From assembly GCF_000277645.1 (NCBI RefSeq), contig NZ_AKGG01000001.1:1-11009 (forward strand): a DNA stretch of 11,009 nucleotides. The letters run 5' to 3'. The first letter of the stretch is position 1. Every line of letters begins with the position of its first letter. Origin of the DNA: Weissella koreensis KCTC 3621 (lineage in GTDB: Bacteria; Bacillota; Bacilli; Lactobacillales; Lactobacillaceae). A model generated the notes under the pieces. The model was not told the origin of the DNA. It was given only the letters and a program-made list of their open reading frames with translations, and ran no database searches. A program made the translations under genes and the position numbers. Of the stretch, positions 1 to 6,447 are shown piece after piece.

Positions 1-36
1 TTTACGCTTATATTTAATAGTTATGTTATTCGTTTC

Positions 37-58
37 AAATCGTAAAAATTTACGATTT
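37..58. repeat. Perfect inverted repeat, 10-bp arms
   Basis: Arms aaatcgtaaa (37-46) and tttacgattt (49-58) are exact reverse complements separated by two bases. The spacer is too short for a good RNA hairpin, so a protein-binding dyad or a mobile-element relic is more plausible. Function unknown. Confidence 0.5.
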
Positions 59-357
59 AATTAAAAATACAAAAATATTAATTAAATGAAAATAATTTTT
101 AAAGCGTGATGTTTTTTAACAGTTTTTGTCATATTTATTAAGCCATATTTATTATGAGTTTTTAATATTCGTTATTTAAATCATCATTTTTGCTGTAAAT
201 CATGAAAGTATCGCTCAATTTTAGTTTAATCAACACCTTCTGTATCAATAAATTGTCAAATTATAGTCAAAAAACGTGATAGGGTAGTGATAAATTGATA
301 ATAATTTTTATACTTATGTTTATTTGAAAGATCATATAAAGTTATATAATAAAATGC

Positions 358-386
358 CGTTATCATGCTCAGAATGCTCGATAACG
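358..386. repeat. Inverted repeat, 7-bp arms
   Basis: CGTTATC at 358-364 pairs with GATAACG at 380-386 around a 15-nt loop; flanking aaaat and atttt allow some further pairing. It lies about 220 bases downstream of the SLATT stop and could be a weak terminator for that transcript, but there is no clean U-run. Confidence 0.3.
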
Positions 387-603
387 TAATTTTAATTGAT
401 ATCGGGTGTAATTTTTACCCAATTTACATTTTTATGAGCTTAGATAAGCGTATTTTGACAAAATAAAAACCATTCCCATATCAGCGAGAACAGCTTAATG
501 ATTGATATTTTCATTTCGTGCTAAATATATATATACGTTTTTATCCTATTACTTCTTACTCACTAGAGCTTAAATTTCCACCAATGCTACAAATTTGACT
601 TAA

Positions 604-1068
604 TCATTGTTTCTCTCGAAGATGCTCAGGTAAAATTCTATCAATTTCTTCAACAGAGAAGAATTGTTCTTCATCATATTTCAGTGCCTGTTGTGCTTGC
701 TTATAACTTTTTGAGTTTGTTTTAGGTGAATTACGATAGACTGTATAAGTTCTATTTTGCAGATCTTTTCTTTTTGTAATAATTTCCTTATCTGTCATAG
801 TTTCAAAATCAGTTAATAGTGAGACATAATCTTCACGAATATACCAAAGTTCGTCTGCTGTAATGCGATGTTTCTTAATTTCATCTGATAAATCAAAATT
901 TTTAAAGTATAGATTAATTCCTAGCAGAAGAGTCGAGATAGCTGCACTAATCCATTTTACAATCAGCTGGTTATAAAAAATTATACTAATAATTCCTCCT
1001 GAAGATAATGCTGAAATAATAATTTGTGCAGTTTTAACATGTTTTTGACGATTTGTTAAAATATTCAT
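604..1068 (-). CDS. SLATT-domain two-TM effector, probably N-terminally truncated
   Basis: This 154-residue protein has two hydrophobic segments, at about residues 13-32 and 39-56, followed by a charged cytoplasmic tail. The tail holds signatures I associate with SLATT proteins: a KHR..A.ELW helix after the second membrane segment, EIITKR, and a C-terminal EEIDRILPEHLR. SLATT proteins are predicted membrane effectors. Paired with a SMODS/CD-NTase they are thought to be switched on by a cyclic nucleotide and to permeabilise the inner membrane, causing abortive infection. The gene lies directly downstream of such a cyclase, so the pairing fits. The start is an ATG at 1068 with no good Shine-Dalgarno. 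The frame is open upstream only to a TGA about 12 codons away. Family members as I recall them have roughly 25-35 residues before the first membrane helix, so an N-terminal part seems missing. Family call firm, integrity doubtful. Confidence 0.75.
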   Translation of the reverse strand: MNILTNRQKHVKTAQIIISALSSGGIISIIFYNQLIVKWISAAISTLLLGINLYFKNFDLSDEIKKHRITADELWYIREDYVSLLTDFETMTDKEIITKRKDLQNRTYTVYRNSPKTNSKSYKQAQQALKYDEEQFFSVEEIDRILPEHLREKQ

Positions 1069-1797
1069 ATATTTTAAATGGGTAGATTTGATTGAAATAA
1101 TTCAAGAGACTTTTCTCATAATCCCCTTGTTTTGCCGCGGATTCCCTATTTCCTACATTTTTCCAATTTCCTATAGCATCATAAACGAAACTATCAATGA
1201 CGATTCCAGGTAAATGATAGCTGCGCTGCTATAATAAGTATCTCGTATATAGCGAATATGTCTGCAAGTAGCTTTATATAATACGTTTGTTTTATTATTT
1301 TTATCCCGCATAGCCTCTTGTTCAGCCTTAGGATTAGTTGATTCCCAATTTCCGCCCAAATTTGAATTAGGATAGTCATAGCCTTCAAGTGTATTGCCAA
1401 AAACATCAATTTTACTGAATGCTGTTAGTATTTCAAATTTTATGTTATCAAAAAAATTTATTTTTATAATTTGTCCATCAGCTCTTATCTCACTACGAGG
1501 GTATTGTGTTTTTATCGCATTTTTTACAACTTGAAGTAATTGAGATTGTACATTCCCCTTATGATGGTTAAATTGATCATATTTAGATCTAGGTAATACA
1601 ACTAAAATATCAATATCACTAGTACTAATTGCTGTGCCTCGACCATATGATCCTACATACAAGCTGTTTTTACTATCACTGTTTATATTCCAAAATGCCG
1701 TATTAATGGCTTTAGTTACTTTATGATACCTATCAGAAATTAATCGTCTTTTATCTTCATCAATGATGTTTTTATAACTTACTACTAATTGACTCAT
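1034..1797 (-). pseudogene. CD-NTase (SMODS nucleotidyltransferase), frameshifted
   Basis: The N-terminal 190 residues form a CD-NTase core: GSYGRGT at 49-55, SDID at 60-63 (two metal-binding Asp), a likely third acidic residue in KFEIL (E122), and the family stretch YPNSNLGGNW...NPKAEQEAM near 142-163. Such enzymes make cyclic di- or trinucleotides after phage infection; the SLATT gene downstream would be the effector. The intact frame stops at 1171 after 208 residues with an unlikely tail. At 1220-1229 (plus strand) GCTGC occurs twice in tandem. Removing one copy puts the protein into SSYHLPGIVIDSFVYDAIG, which matches the family, and the frame then runs to a TAA at 1034, giving about 252 residues and overlapping the SLATT start by 35 nt. 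Start ATG at 1797 has AGGAG (1807-1811) nine bases upstream. The C-terminus still appears short against the usual length of about 290-300. Probably inactive as read. Confidence 0.8.
1220..1229. repeat. 5-bp tandem duplication causing the CD-NTase frameshift
   Basis: GCTGC is present twice in a row on the plus strand (coding strand GCAGC-GCAGC). One copy gives the family-like protein; two copies shift the frame and lead to a stop 15 codons later. It could be a one-off slippage mutation or a reversible contingency site; two units are few for classical phase variation. Confidence 0.8.
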
Positions 1798-1806
1798 TTA
1801 ATATTT

Positions 1807-1811
1807 CTCCT
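1807..1811 (-). promoter_or_regulatory. Shine-Dalgarno of the CD-NTase gene
   Basis: Coding-strand AGGAG lies nine bases before the ATG at 1797 and fixes that start. The 183-bp gap between this gene and the cassette gene ending at 1981 contains no obvious terminator and only weak promoter-like sequence, so read-through from the upstream cassette is possible. Confidence 0.6.
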
Positions 1812-1980
1812 ACCAAAGTGCCACTCTTCTTATTTTTATGATGCTTTTTTGAACTTCTAGTAAATTTTTATCTTATTTCATAGATTTTATCATATCAATG
1901 AACCAAAACGGCTTAAAAAGTAGGCTTTAATTTAAGTTAAATCATTACATTTATAATTAGAAACGTTACAGAGTATTGTG

Positions 1981-2853
1981 TTAAAACATAGCTGACAATG
2001 CACTTAATTCAGCAGTCTCATGATTATATTTCATCTTAAAATTCTCAGGTTCTCCACCATATTGAGCCCAAGACGTCATTAACCAGCTTCTAAGTTGCTC
2101 AGAAGCCATCTGTAAGCTCATGAACGCTGATTTGACATTAGTTATACGTAAATCTTTAGCTTCGCCTGAAATCGTCTTTCTCGCATTCTCAGCGCTTTCT
2201 ACAAATTTATCTATAACATTAGCGCCAATCGAAGAGTGGGAATCATTAAATTCAGCCGAAACACTCAATAATTCATCAAGTAGTTTACGTAATACTTCAA
2301 TCCGTCCATCTGTCACGGTAGATATAACGAGTGGCATAGTTCCATACTGACTAGCGTAAGAATTAATTTCTTCAATGTAGCTAAGCGTTTCTTTAAACGT
2401 TGACGCCTTACTATAACTCAATAAGTCATCAATGACATAATCGGGGATCGTATCGTTTTCTCGTTGATTAGCCGAAGGCAAATCAGTGAACGGAATAAAT
2501 GATGGCAAGCCATTAACTTCCATATCCAATTGAACTTTCGCTATTGGTGGTAAGTCTTCTAACGTTAATGGTTCAATGCTATTTTCAACATCAACTGTCA
2601 TAGCATCATCGTATTTATTAGATAGATCGTCCAAGATAAGCTCCAAATAATCAAAGCTTCTTAATGCTGTCGCATCACCATTAACATCTTTCAAATCATC
2701 AAGATATTTGTCATGCCAACCACCTAATTCAGAATTGACAGGTATACGTGATTGCGGGTTATTAATATATGATTGAAGTTCGTCCACAAGGGTATCAATA
2801 TCTACATCAATAACATATTTTCCATCTTGTATATCTAGCTTAAATATTTCCAT
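1981..2853 (-). CDS. Unknown acidic protein, last gene of RusA cassette
   Basis: A 290-residue acidic protein that I do not recognise. No signal peptide, membrane segment or nucleotide-binding motif is visible. The first third is rich in Asp and Leu (for example LELILDDLSNKYDD near residues 70-83). The middle has a Pro-rich piece around 94-125. The last third is mostly predicted helix with a tryptophan pair (RSWLMTSW) near residues 256-263. The ATG at 2853 lies one base after the stop of the preceding gene (TGA-T-ATG), so translation is almost certainly coupled. As the last member of a four-gene unit with a RusA nuclease, it could be a partner or regulator of a DNA-processing complex; this rests on position only. 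A phage or plasmid structural or accessory protein is equally possible. Confidence 0.75.
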   Translation of the reverse strand: MEIFKLDIQDGKYVIDVDIDTLVDELQSYINNPQSRIPVNSELGGWHDKYLDDLKDVNGDATALRSFDYLELILDDLSNKYDDAMTVDVENSIEPLTLEDLPPIAKVQLDMEVNGLPSFIPFTDLPSANQRENDTIPDYVIDDLLSYSKASTFKETLSYIEEINSYASQYGTMPLVISTVTDGRIEVLRKLLDELLSVSAEFNDSHSSIGANVIDKFVESAENARKTISGEAKDLRITNVKSAFMSLQMASEQLRSWLMTSWAQYGGEPENFKMKYNHETAELSALSAMF

Positions 2854-2854
2854 A

Positions 2855-3385
2855 TCACATAATCTCGCTGTTCATTTTTATAACCATAGCTTTCAATTCT
2901 TCCAAATCCGCTTCAGAAGCTTTGTTTTGGTTATCTAACTGCCATGCTAATACTTTACTTTTGTTAGCTTCAACGGCTGATAAATTATCATTGATCGATT
3001 TTAAGATTTCTTGACTGTTGGCAATTTTTACTTTCCCAAGTTGATTTTTTAAAGCAGTCAGTTCTCTTTTGCGATTTTTTAACTTCTTCAAATAATCGTT
3101 CGCTTGATCGTCAGTTCTTAATATGACCGCCACATCTAAATCCTCCTTATCCATATTTATTTCATTAATCTTCGAATTGAGTTCATTCAGCTCATCTTCA
3201 CTTAAATCTTTAGCCTTATCACCTGACAAACGTCCTAACGAACGTCCTATATTAAGTCGCCATGCTCTAACTGCATTTGTGGTTAATCTATGATTATCAA
3301 GTTCCGTTAAGAACTCCGTTCCTTGTGACATTACATCATTGACCAAGCCCATTTCACGCTCAATGCGATCTGTTGTTGTCCCCAT
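2855..3385 (-). CDS. Unknown coiled-coil protein of RusA cassette
   Basis: A 176-residue soluble, strongly helical protein with no recognised domain. Residues about 60-125 and 128-173 are rich in Leu, Lys, Glu and Asn with heptad-like spacing (ELNELNSKINEINM, YLKKLKNRKRELTALKNQL), which predicts long coiled coils. It probably forms dimers or a scaffold. The N-terminal part contains RAWRLNIGRSLGRL (about 41-54), a basic segment that might contact nucleic acid. Its ATG overlaps the RusA stop codon by one base (TAATG) and the next gene begins one base after its stop, so it belongs to one tightly coupled unit. Function unknown. Confidence 0.75.
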   Translation of the reverse strand: MGTTTDRIEREMGLVNDVMSQGTEFLTELDNHRLTTNAVRAWRLNIGRSLGRLSGDKAKDLSEDELNELNSKINEINMDKEDLDVAVILRTDDQANDYLKKLKNRKRELTALKNQLGKVKIANSQEILKSINDNLSAVEANKSKVLAWQLDNQNKASEADLEELKAMVIKMNSEIM

Positions 3386-3930
3386 TACAAATACCTCATC
3401 GTCACTTCAATATGTGGAACTTCATCTGAATCTAATATCGTATATCTTTTCATTGCTTTTGTAATTTGAATAAACGAATCATTGAGGCCTGTCTGTTTAA
3501 AAGCAGGGTGCTCAAACAATGAATCGACTGCACCTTTAACCATGTTATCCAAATCGGATTTATTAGTGGGATAGCTGCGTATTTCGCCCTCTGGACGCTT
3601 TAATACAAAAGTTAAGCCCAATTCCCATCCTTGGAAATCAGAACGTAATTTACCCCTTAAACGTCCATTCTCGTCACGTGGTTGACCGCTCTTAATATCT
3701 CGAACAGTCTTATATCCTTCTTGGCTTCCTGATAAGTAAAAAATCATCTCAAACTTAGTCTGGCTCAAGTATTCCGTTAACCACAACTCAATTCTTTTCC
3801 GCCATATTGAGTAATCGTCATTGAAATACCCACCATTCTTACTAGAACGCGCACGAGGTGCGGGCATAGGTTCTATGGGGATAACAAAGCTATAGCCTTT
3901 ATTCACTATTTCTGATGATTTTTCGTCCAT
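3385..3930 (-). CDS. RusA-family Holliday junction resolvase, enlarged
   Basis: RusA enzymes are small dimeric Mg2+-dependent nucleases that cut four-way DNA junctions; they are typical of prophages and mobile elements. The N-terminal strand FVIPIEPMPAPRAR (15-28) fits the family's proline/arginine-rich start. KSDLDNMVKGAVDSLF (124-139) gives the D-x-D-x3-K catalytic pattern (D126, D128, K132, equivalent to D70, D72, K76 of E. coli RusA). GLNDSFIQITKAMKRY (148-163) matches the last conserved acidic/hydrophobic block (D151). At 181 residues it is about 60 longer than E. coli RusA. The extra part lies mainly between residues 52 and 103 and includes a charged GQPRDENGRLRGK loop. Start ATG at 3930 lies 25 nt inside the end of the upstream gene, with AAGGA about ten bases before it. 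Family call good; the role of the insert and the cellular role are unknown. Confidence 0.8.
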   Translation of the reverse strand: MDEKSSEIVNKGYSFVIPIEPMPAPRARSSKNGGYFNDDYSIWRKRIELWLTEYLSQTKFEMIFYLSGSQEGYKTVRDIKSGQPRDENGRLRGKLRSDFQGWELGLTFVLKRPEGEIRSYPTNKSDLDNMVKGAVDSLFEHPAFKQTGLNDSFIQITKAMKRYTILDSDEVPHIEVTMRYL

Positions 3931-4601
3931 TCGTCTCGTTCCTTTACTTCTTGTTTATCTGCAATTTTAACCATGTAACTATAATGATCAGGATCAACAT
4001 TTGGATCCGTGTTCGCTATACTTTCTTTTAAGCTAATCAATTTATCTGATAATTTAAACGGCTTATTAACATTTTTAGCTTGTGAAGCAGCCTCAAGTTC
4101 TCTTTCACTATTGGCTTTTTCTTGTGCAATATCTCTTGCCACTTCTGCTTCAGTCTTTCTTGCCACTTGTTCAGCACTAGGCATAGCGATTTGTGGTTGC
4201 GTTGTGACGTTAAAAACACTTTTTGCAGCTAATTCTTTAGCTTCTTGTTCACTTTTAGCGCGTTTAGCCTCAAACGCCTTGCGTTGAGCCTCTATTGATT
4301 CCCTTGTACGAACAATTTTAGCTGGTGCAGGAACATGCTTCATTCCCTTTTGATCAATTAATTTCAATGCACCCATTACCGCTCCGTGCGTCATTTCATT
4401 ATCAATAACTTTAACTTGTTCATCTTCAGTCTTTGCCTTGCGTAAATTAATACCAAGCCGTTCTAATTTACTACTAGAAATCCCAGCAGCTTCTAAAAGC
4501 TCTTCTTCGCTAATATCTGCCCTCCGTTTTTTTACTTGTAAAACATCAATTAAATGCTTACGCTTGCGCGAGTCATCTATCTTGAAAAAATCATTAGCCA
4601 T
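3906..4601 (-). CDS. Unknown HTH-like/coiled-coil protein, first gene of RusA cassette
   Basis: A 231-residue protein from the ATG at 4601. I prefer this start because AAAAAAGGAG (GGAG at 4610-4613) sits eight bases upstream; an in-frame ATG at 4634 has no ribosome site and falls on the predicted transcription start. Residues about 30-52 (ISEEELLEAAGISSSKLERL) look like a helix-turn-helix, preceded by a basic KRKHL/KKRR segment. A Pro-rich hinge follows (PAPAKIV, 91-97). Residues about 100-128 and 144-176 are Ala/Glu/Lys-rich and probably coiled coil. The tail is charged. It could be a DNA-binding component or autoregulator of the cassette, or a phage-type replication accessory factor. No family recognised; the domain reading is inference from sequence pattern. 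Confidence 0.75.
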   Translation of the reverse strand: MANDFFKIDDSRKRKHLIDVLQVKKRRADISEEELLEAAGISSSKLERLGINLRKAKTEDEQVKVIDNEMTHGAVMGALKLIDQKGMKHVPAPAKIVRTRESIEAQRKAFEAKRAKSEQEAKELAAKSVFNVTTQPQIAMPSAEQVARKTEAEVARDIAQEKANSERELEAASQAKNVNKPFKLSDKLISLKESIANTDPNVDPDHYSYMVKIADKQEVKERDEWTKNHQK

Positions 4602-4609
4602 AGTAGTAA

Positions 4610-4613
4610 CTCC
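4610..4613 (-). promoter_or_regulatory. Shine-Dalgarno fixing the start at 4601
   Basis: Coding strand reads AAAAAAGGAG, then eight bases, then ATG. This favours a 231-residue product over the 242-residue form that would begin at 4634. Confidence 0.75.
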
Positions 4614-4633
4614 TTTTTTAATTACTTTATTCA

Positions 4634-4646
4634 TATTTTCATTGTA
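4634..4646 (-). promoter_or_regulatory. Predicted promoter of the RusA cassette
   Basis: The minus strand carries TACAAT (4641-4646), which fits a -10 box and puts transcription start near 4634, giving a leader of about 33 nt before the ribosome site and ATG at 4601. The -35 position has only weak similarity (TATTTA), so the promoter may be weak or activator-dependent. No gene lies between 4635 and 5001. Confidence 0.45.
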
Positions 4647-4845
4647 ACACTTTATAATTGCTTTAAATACATTATTCAGCGTACATTATTTCTTTGATTT
4701 TTACGCTTTATAACAATTAAAAATAAAACTTTCTAAAATTATTTCTGATAATAATTAACTACAACTTCTTAATTTTTTAATATATACTTTGCTTATTAAT
4801 ATTATGATTTCAATTAAAATATTTCACATATTATTACTAATCTCT

Positions 4846-4858
4846 TTAGTTAAACTAA
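4846..4858. repeat. Short palindrome beside the long hairpin
   Basis: ttagtt (4846-4851) and aactaa (4853-4858) form a six-base perfect dyad with a one-base centre. It abuts the 16-bp inverted repeat at 4860-4911 and lies between the end of the FLP operon and the cassette promoter. It may be an operator or simply part of the same structured element. Confidence 0.4.
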
Positions 4859-4859
4859 G

Positions 4860-4911
4860 AAGCTTCAAGAAAAAATCTGACTTCACCATCAGCAATTTTT
4901 TCTTGAAGCTT
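4860..4911. repeat. Perfect 16-bp inverted repeat with 20-nt loop
   Basis: The left arm AAGCTTCAAGAAAAAA (4860-4875) is the exact reverse complement of the right arm TTTTTTCTTGAAGCTT (4896-4911). The 20-nt loop can fold further through CTGA/TCAG. It lies about 90 nt after the stop of the FLP regulator gene, which is read towards it. The A6/T6 run is inside the stem rather than after it, so it is not a textbook terminator. On the minus strand the inner CTGA/TCAG hairpin followed by T6 could act as a weak one. Alternatives are a transcript-end processing hairpin or a relic of a small mobile element. Confidence 0.65.
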
Positions 4912-5001
4912 AAGTCTAATATATTAATGTTAAATTCTATAATTAAATCATTCATGGTATCAATAATTAAAATTTAAAACATTTTAATAATATATTCGTT
5001 A

Positions 5002-5643
5002 CTATTTTTCAAATAATACAAATTGATTTATTCCTATTCGATCAAATTTGTTCTGATGAGTTAGTTCTTGTATTTTTCTAGACAGCGTTTCAGGTGTTGT
5101 ACCTAAATAAGAAGCTGTATCTTTTAAACTCAATGTTAATTGAATAGTATAACTTTCTTGTTCAGCACTTAAATCCATAAAATAAGCCATAATTCGATCC
5201 TTAATTTTGTAGATTGTTAGATAATAATTTTGACGATTAACTTCATTAATCTGCCGAACCATGTGTTTAGTTAATTCATAACTCAACTGTGGTAGATCAA
5301 TTAGTAAACTTCTAAATTGTTCGGCATCAATTCGGCAAACTTGAGATAATTCTTCTGCAGTTAGAAAAACATTATTATTTTCAGCACCAAATAGCCAATT
5401 TTCACCCATAAAATCACCAGACTGCATAATTGCTTGAAAGTGTGCATCCCCATTCTCCATTAAATTTTCCACTTTCAAGCGCCCAGACTCTAGTATAATC
5501 AACTGTTGACTATCATTTGGAGCATAAACTACCTCACCTTTTTGAACCACAACATGATTAATTAATTTTTCGATTTCTTCTTGATCAGCTTGCTTTAATT
5601 TTTGAAACAAAGGTACGAACTGCACACATAGATGCTCACTCAT
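5002..5643 (-). CDS. flp: FLP-type Crp/Fnr transcription regulator
   Basis: A 213-residue Crp/Fnr protein: beta-roll sensor at about residues 10-110, long dimerisation helix at about 113-140, C-terminal winged HTH at about 168-200. The recognition helix has TPETLSRKIQEL (E185, S188, R189), the same E-x-x-S-R pattern by which E. coli FNR reads TTGAT. The four iron-sulfur cysteines of FNR are absent. The only cysteines are C6 and C103, 97 residues apart. Lactobacillus casei FLP has Cys5 and Cys102, reported to form a reversible disulfide that controls DNA binding, so a thiol redox switch is likely. The last gene of the metal operon, it overlaps the Dps-like gene by about 8 nt. I place the start at 5643 (MSEHLC); ATG at 5646, six bases after GAGG, is equally possible. 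The FNR box at 8356-8369 suggests control of its own operon. Confidence 0.85.
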   Translation of the reverse strand: MSEHLCVQFVPLFQKLKQADQEEIEKLINHVVVQKGEVVYAPNDSQQLIILESGRLKVENLMENGDAHFQAIMQSGDFMGENWLFGAENNNVFLTAEELSQVCRIDAEQFRSLLIDLPQLSYELTKHMVRQINEVNRQNYYLTIYKIKDRIMAYFMDLSAEQESYTIQLTLSLKDTASYLGTTPETLSRKIQELTHQNKFDRIGINQFVLFEK

Positions 5644-6190
5644 CATCCCCATCCTCGATTTCAATATAAAGCCCTTCTTTAATGTCATGTCCTAAAAATA
5701 ACTGACCTTGAGCAATTTGAGCCTTTACCCAAATATAAAGCTGTTCTAATTGTTTACTTTCACCAAAATGTTGTTCTTTTTGTGCTAAGGTAATTCCCTT
5801 AGTTACATAAAGCAATTGGCTATCGAAGTCTTTAACTAGGTCGAACAATTGATCTGATCCTGACTGATATTTTATTGATGCATCTTCGACCAAACCTGTG
5901 TATTCTTGCATATCCTTCTGAGTGGTAGGAACTAGATCATTCTCATCACGCAAACTTTGACTTAATTCCCAAATGAAATTTTGTTCAGTACAATACCAAT
6001 CTTTAGCAAATTGATTTAAAAACAACTGCGTATTATCAGGTGCAAATAAAGCCGTTTGTTTAATCTTTAAAGAATGAATTGTTAGATTGGCTACAATATG
6101 TCCAATCATAGCCCCTGCCGTTGGATGATGATGCTCATAGTCCGCTCTTTGTATTTCCTTTTCATACTTATTATTTACTTGATTAGTCAT
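5636..6190 (-). CDS. Dps/ferritin-like protein
   Basis: A 184-residue, mostly helical cytoplasmic protein. The early helices carry a His cluster (YEHHHPTAGAMIGHIVANL, about 19-37). WYCTEQNFIWELSQSL, about 65-80, occupies the place of the Dps helix with metal-binding acidic residues, and a long C-terminal helix pair follows. Dps proteins oxidise and store iron and shield DNA from peroxide. Here the canonical ferroxidase residues are only partly recognisable, so activity is uncertain and it might instead bind another metal. The C-terminus is very acidic (EIEDGDDE). The gene starts three bases after the metallochaperone stop, with AAAGGAG inside that gene's last codons, and overlaps the regulator gene. 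Its position between metal-handling genes and a redox regulator supports a metal or oxidative-stress role. A divergent ferritin-like family without storage function is the main alternative. Confidence 0.6.
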   Translation of the reverse strand: MTNQVNNKYEKEIQRADYEHHHPTAGAMIGHIVANLTIHSLKIKQTALFAPDNTQLFLNQFAKDWYCTEQNFIWELSQSLRDENDLVPTTQKDMQEYTGLVEDASIKYQSGSDQLFDLVKDFDSQLLYVTKGITLAQKEQHFGESKQLEQLYIWVKAQIAQGQLFLGHDIKEGLYIEIEDGDDE

Positions 6191-6193
6191 GAA

Positions 6194-6424
6194 TTACTCC
6201 TTTACTGTGACCCTCTGGACAGGATAACCAAGATGATTCAAAATTATTTTAATTTGATCAACATCATTAAGCGTATCATCCAAATTTAATTTTATCTTAC
6301 TGGCATTAAAAAGCACTTTTATATCTGATAAACCTGATTGTCCAGCTAATGCTTTTTGAATTTTCATCATACATGATGGACAAGATAAATCATCTAATTG
6401 CATTGTCACTTTAATATTCGCCAT
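6194..6424 (-). CDS. HMA-domain metallochaperone (CxxC)
   Basis: This 76-residue protein is essentially one heavy-metal-associated domain with a beta-alpha-beta-beta-alpha-beta layout. The metal site is LSCPSCMMKI, with C15 and C18 placed at the first loop as in CopZ-like chaperones, although the usual Met-x-Cys is replaced by Leu-Ser-Cys. It ends in a typical GYPVQRVTV strand. Such proteins carry soft metals (Cu+, or Zn2+ and relatives) to a P1B ATPase. The ATPase encoded 23 bases upstream lacks its own N-terminal metal-binding domain, so this protein probably supplies that function in trans. AGGAAG lies eight or nine bases before the ATG. Metal identity cannot be read from the sequence. Confidence 0.85.
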   Translation of the reverse strand: MANIKVTMQLDDLSCPSCMMKIQKALAGQSGLSDIKVLFNASKIKLNLDDTLNDVDQIKIILNHLGYPVQRVTVKE

Positions 6425-6447
6425 CTTTATTACTTCCTTTTCTAATT

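Larger units (their letters stand above)
1..603. other. AT-rich non-coding stretch, no supportable gene
   Basis: About 600 bases without an open reading frame of credible length on either strand and without a clear terminator after the SLATT gene, which ends at 604. Two inverted repeats are visible: one at 37-58 with ten-base arms, and one at 358-386 with arms CGTTATC/GATAACG around a 15-nt loop. Neither is followed by a convincing T-run, so I do not call them terminators. The stretch could be eroded accessory DNA beside the broken CD-NTase/SLATT pair; that is inference. Confidence 0.5.

Noticed and set aside
604..1797. Complete functional CBASS operon
   Set aside because: The cyclase frame is interrupted, both proteins look shortened at the junction, and no accessory Cap genes are present.
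4644..4720. Two loosely similar motifs sharing CTTTATAA (4650-4657 and 4706-4713), considered as iterons or operators
   Set aside because: Only about eight shared bases in AT-rich DNA; not distinguishable from chance.
4789..4977. Plus-strand 62-codon frame in the gap between the two minus-strand operons
   Set aside because: Composition is only Ile/Leu/Lys/Ser from AT-rich DNA, it spans the long hairpin, and it has no ribosome site.
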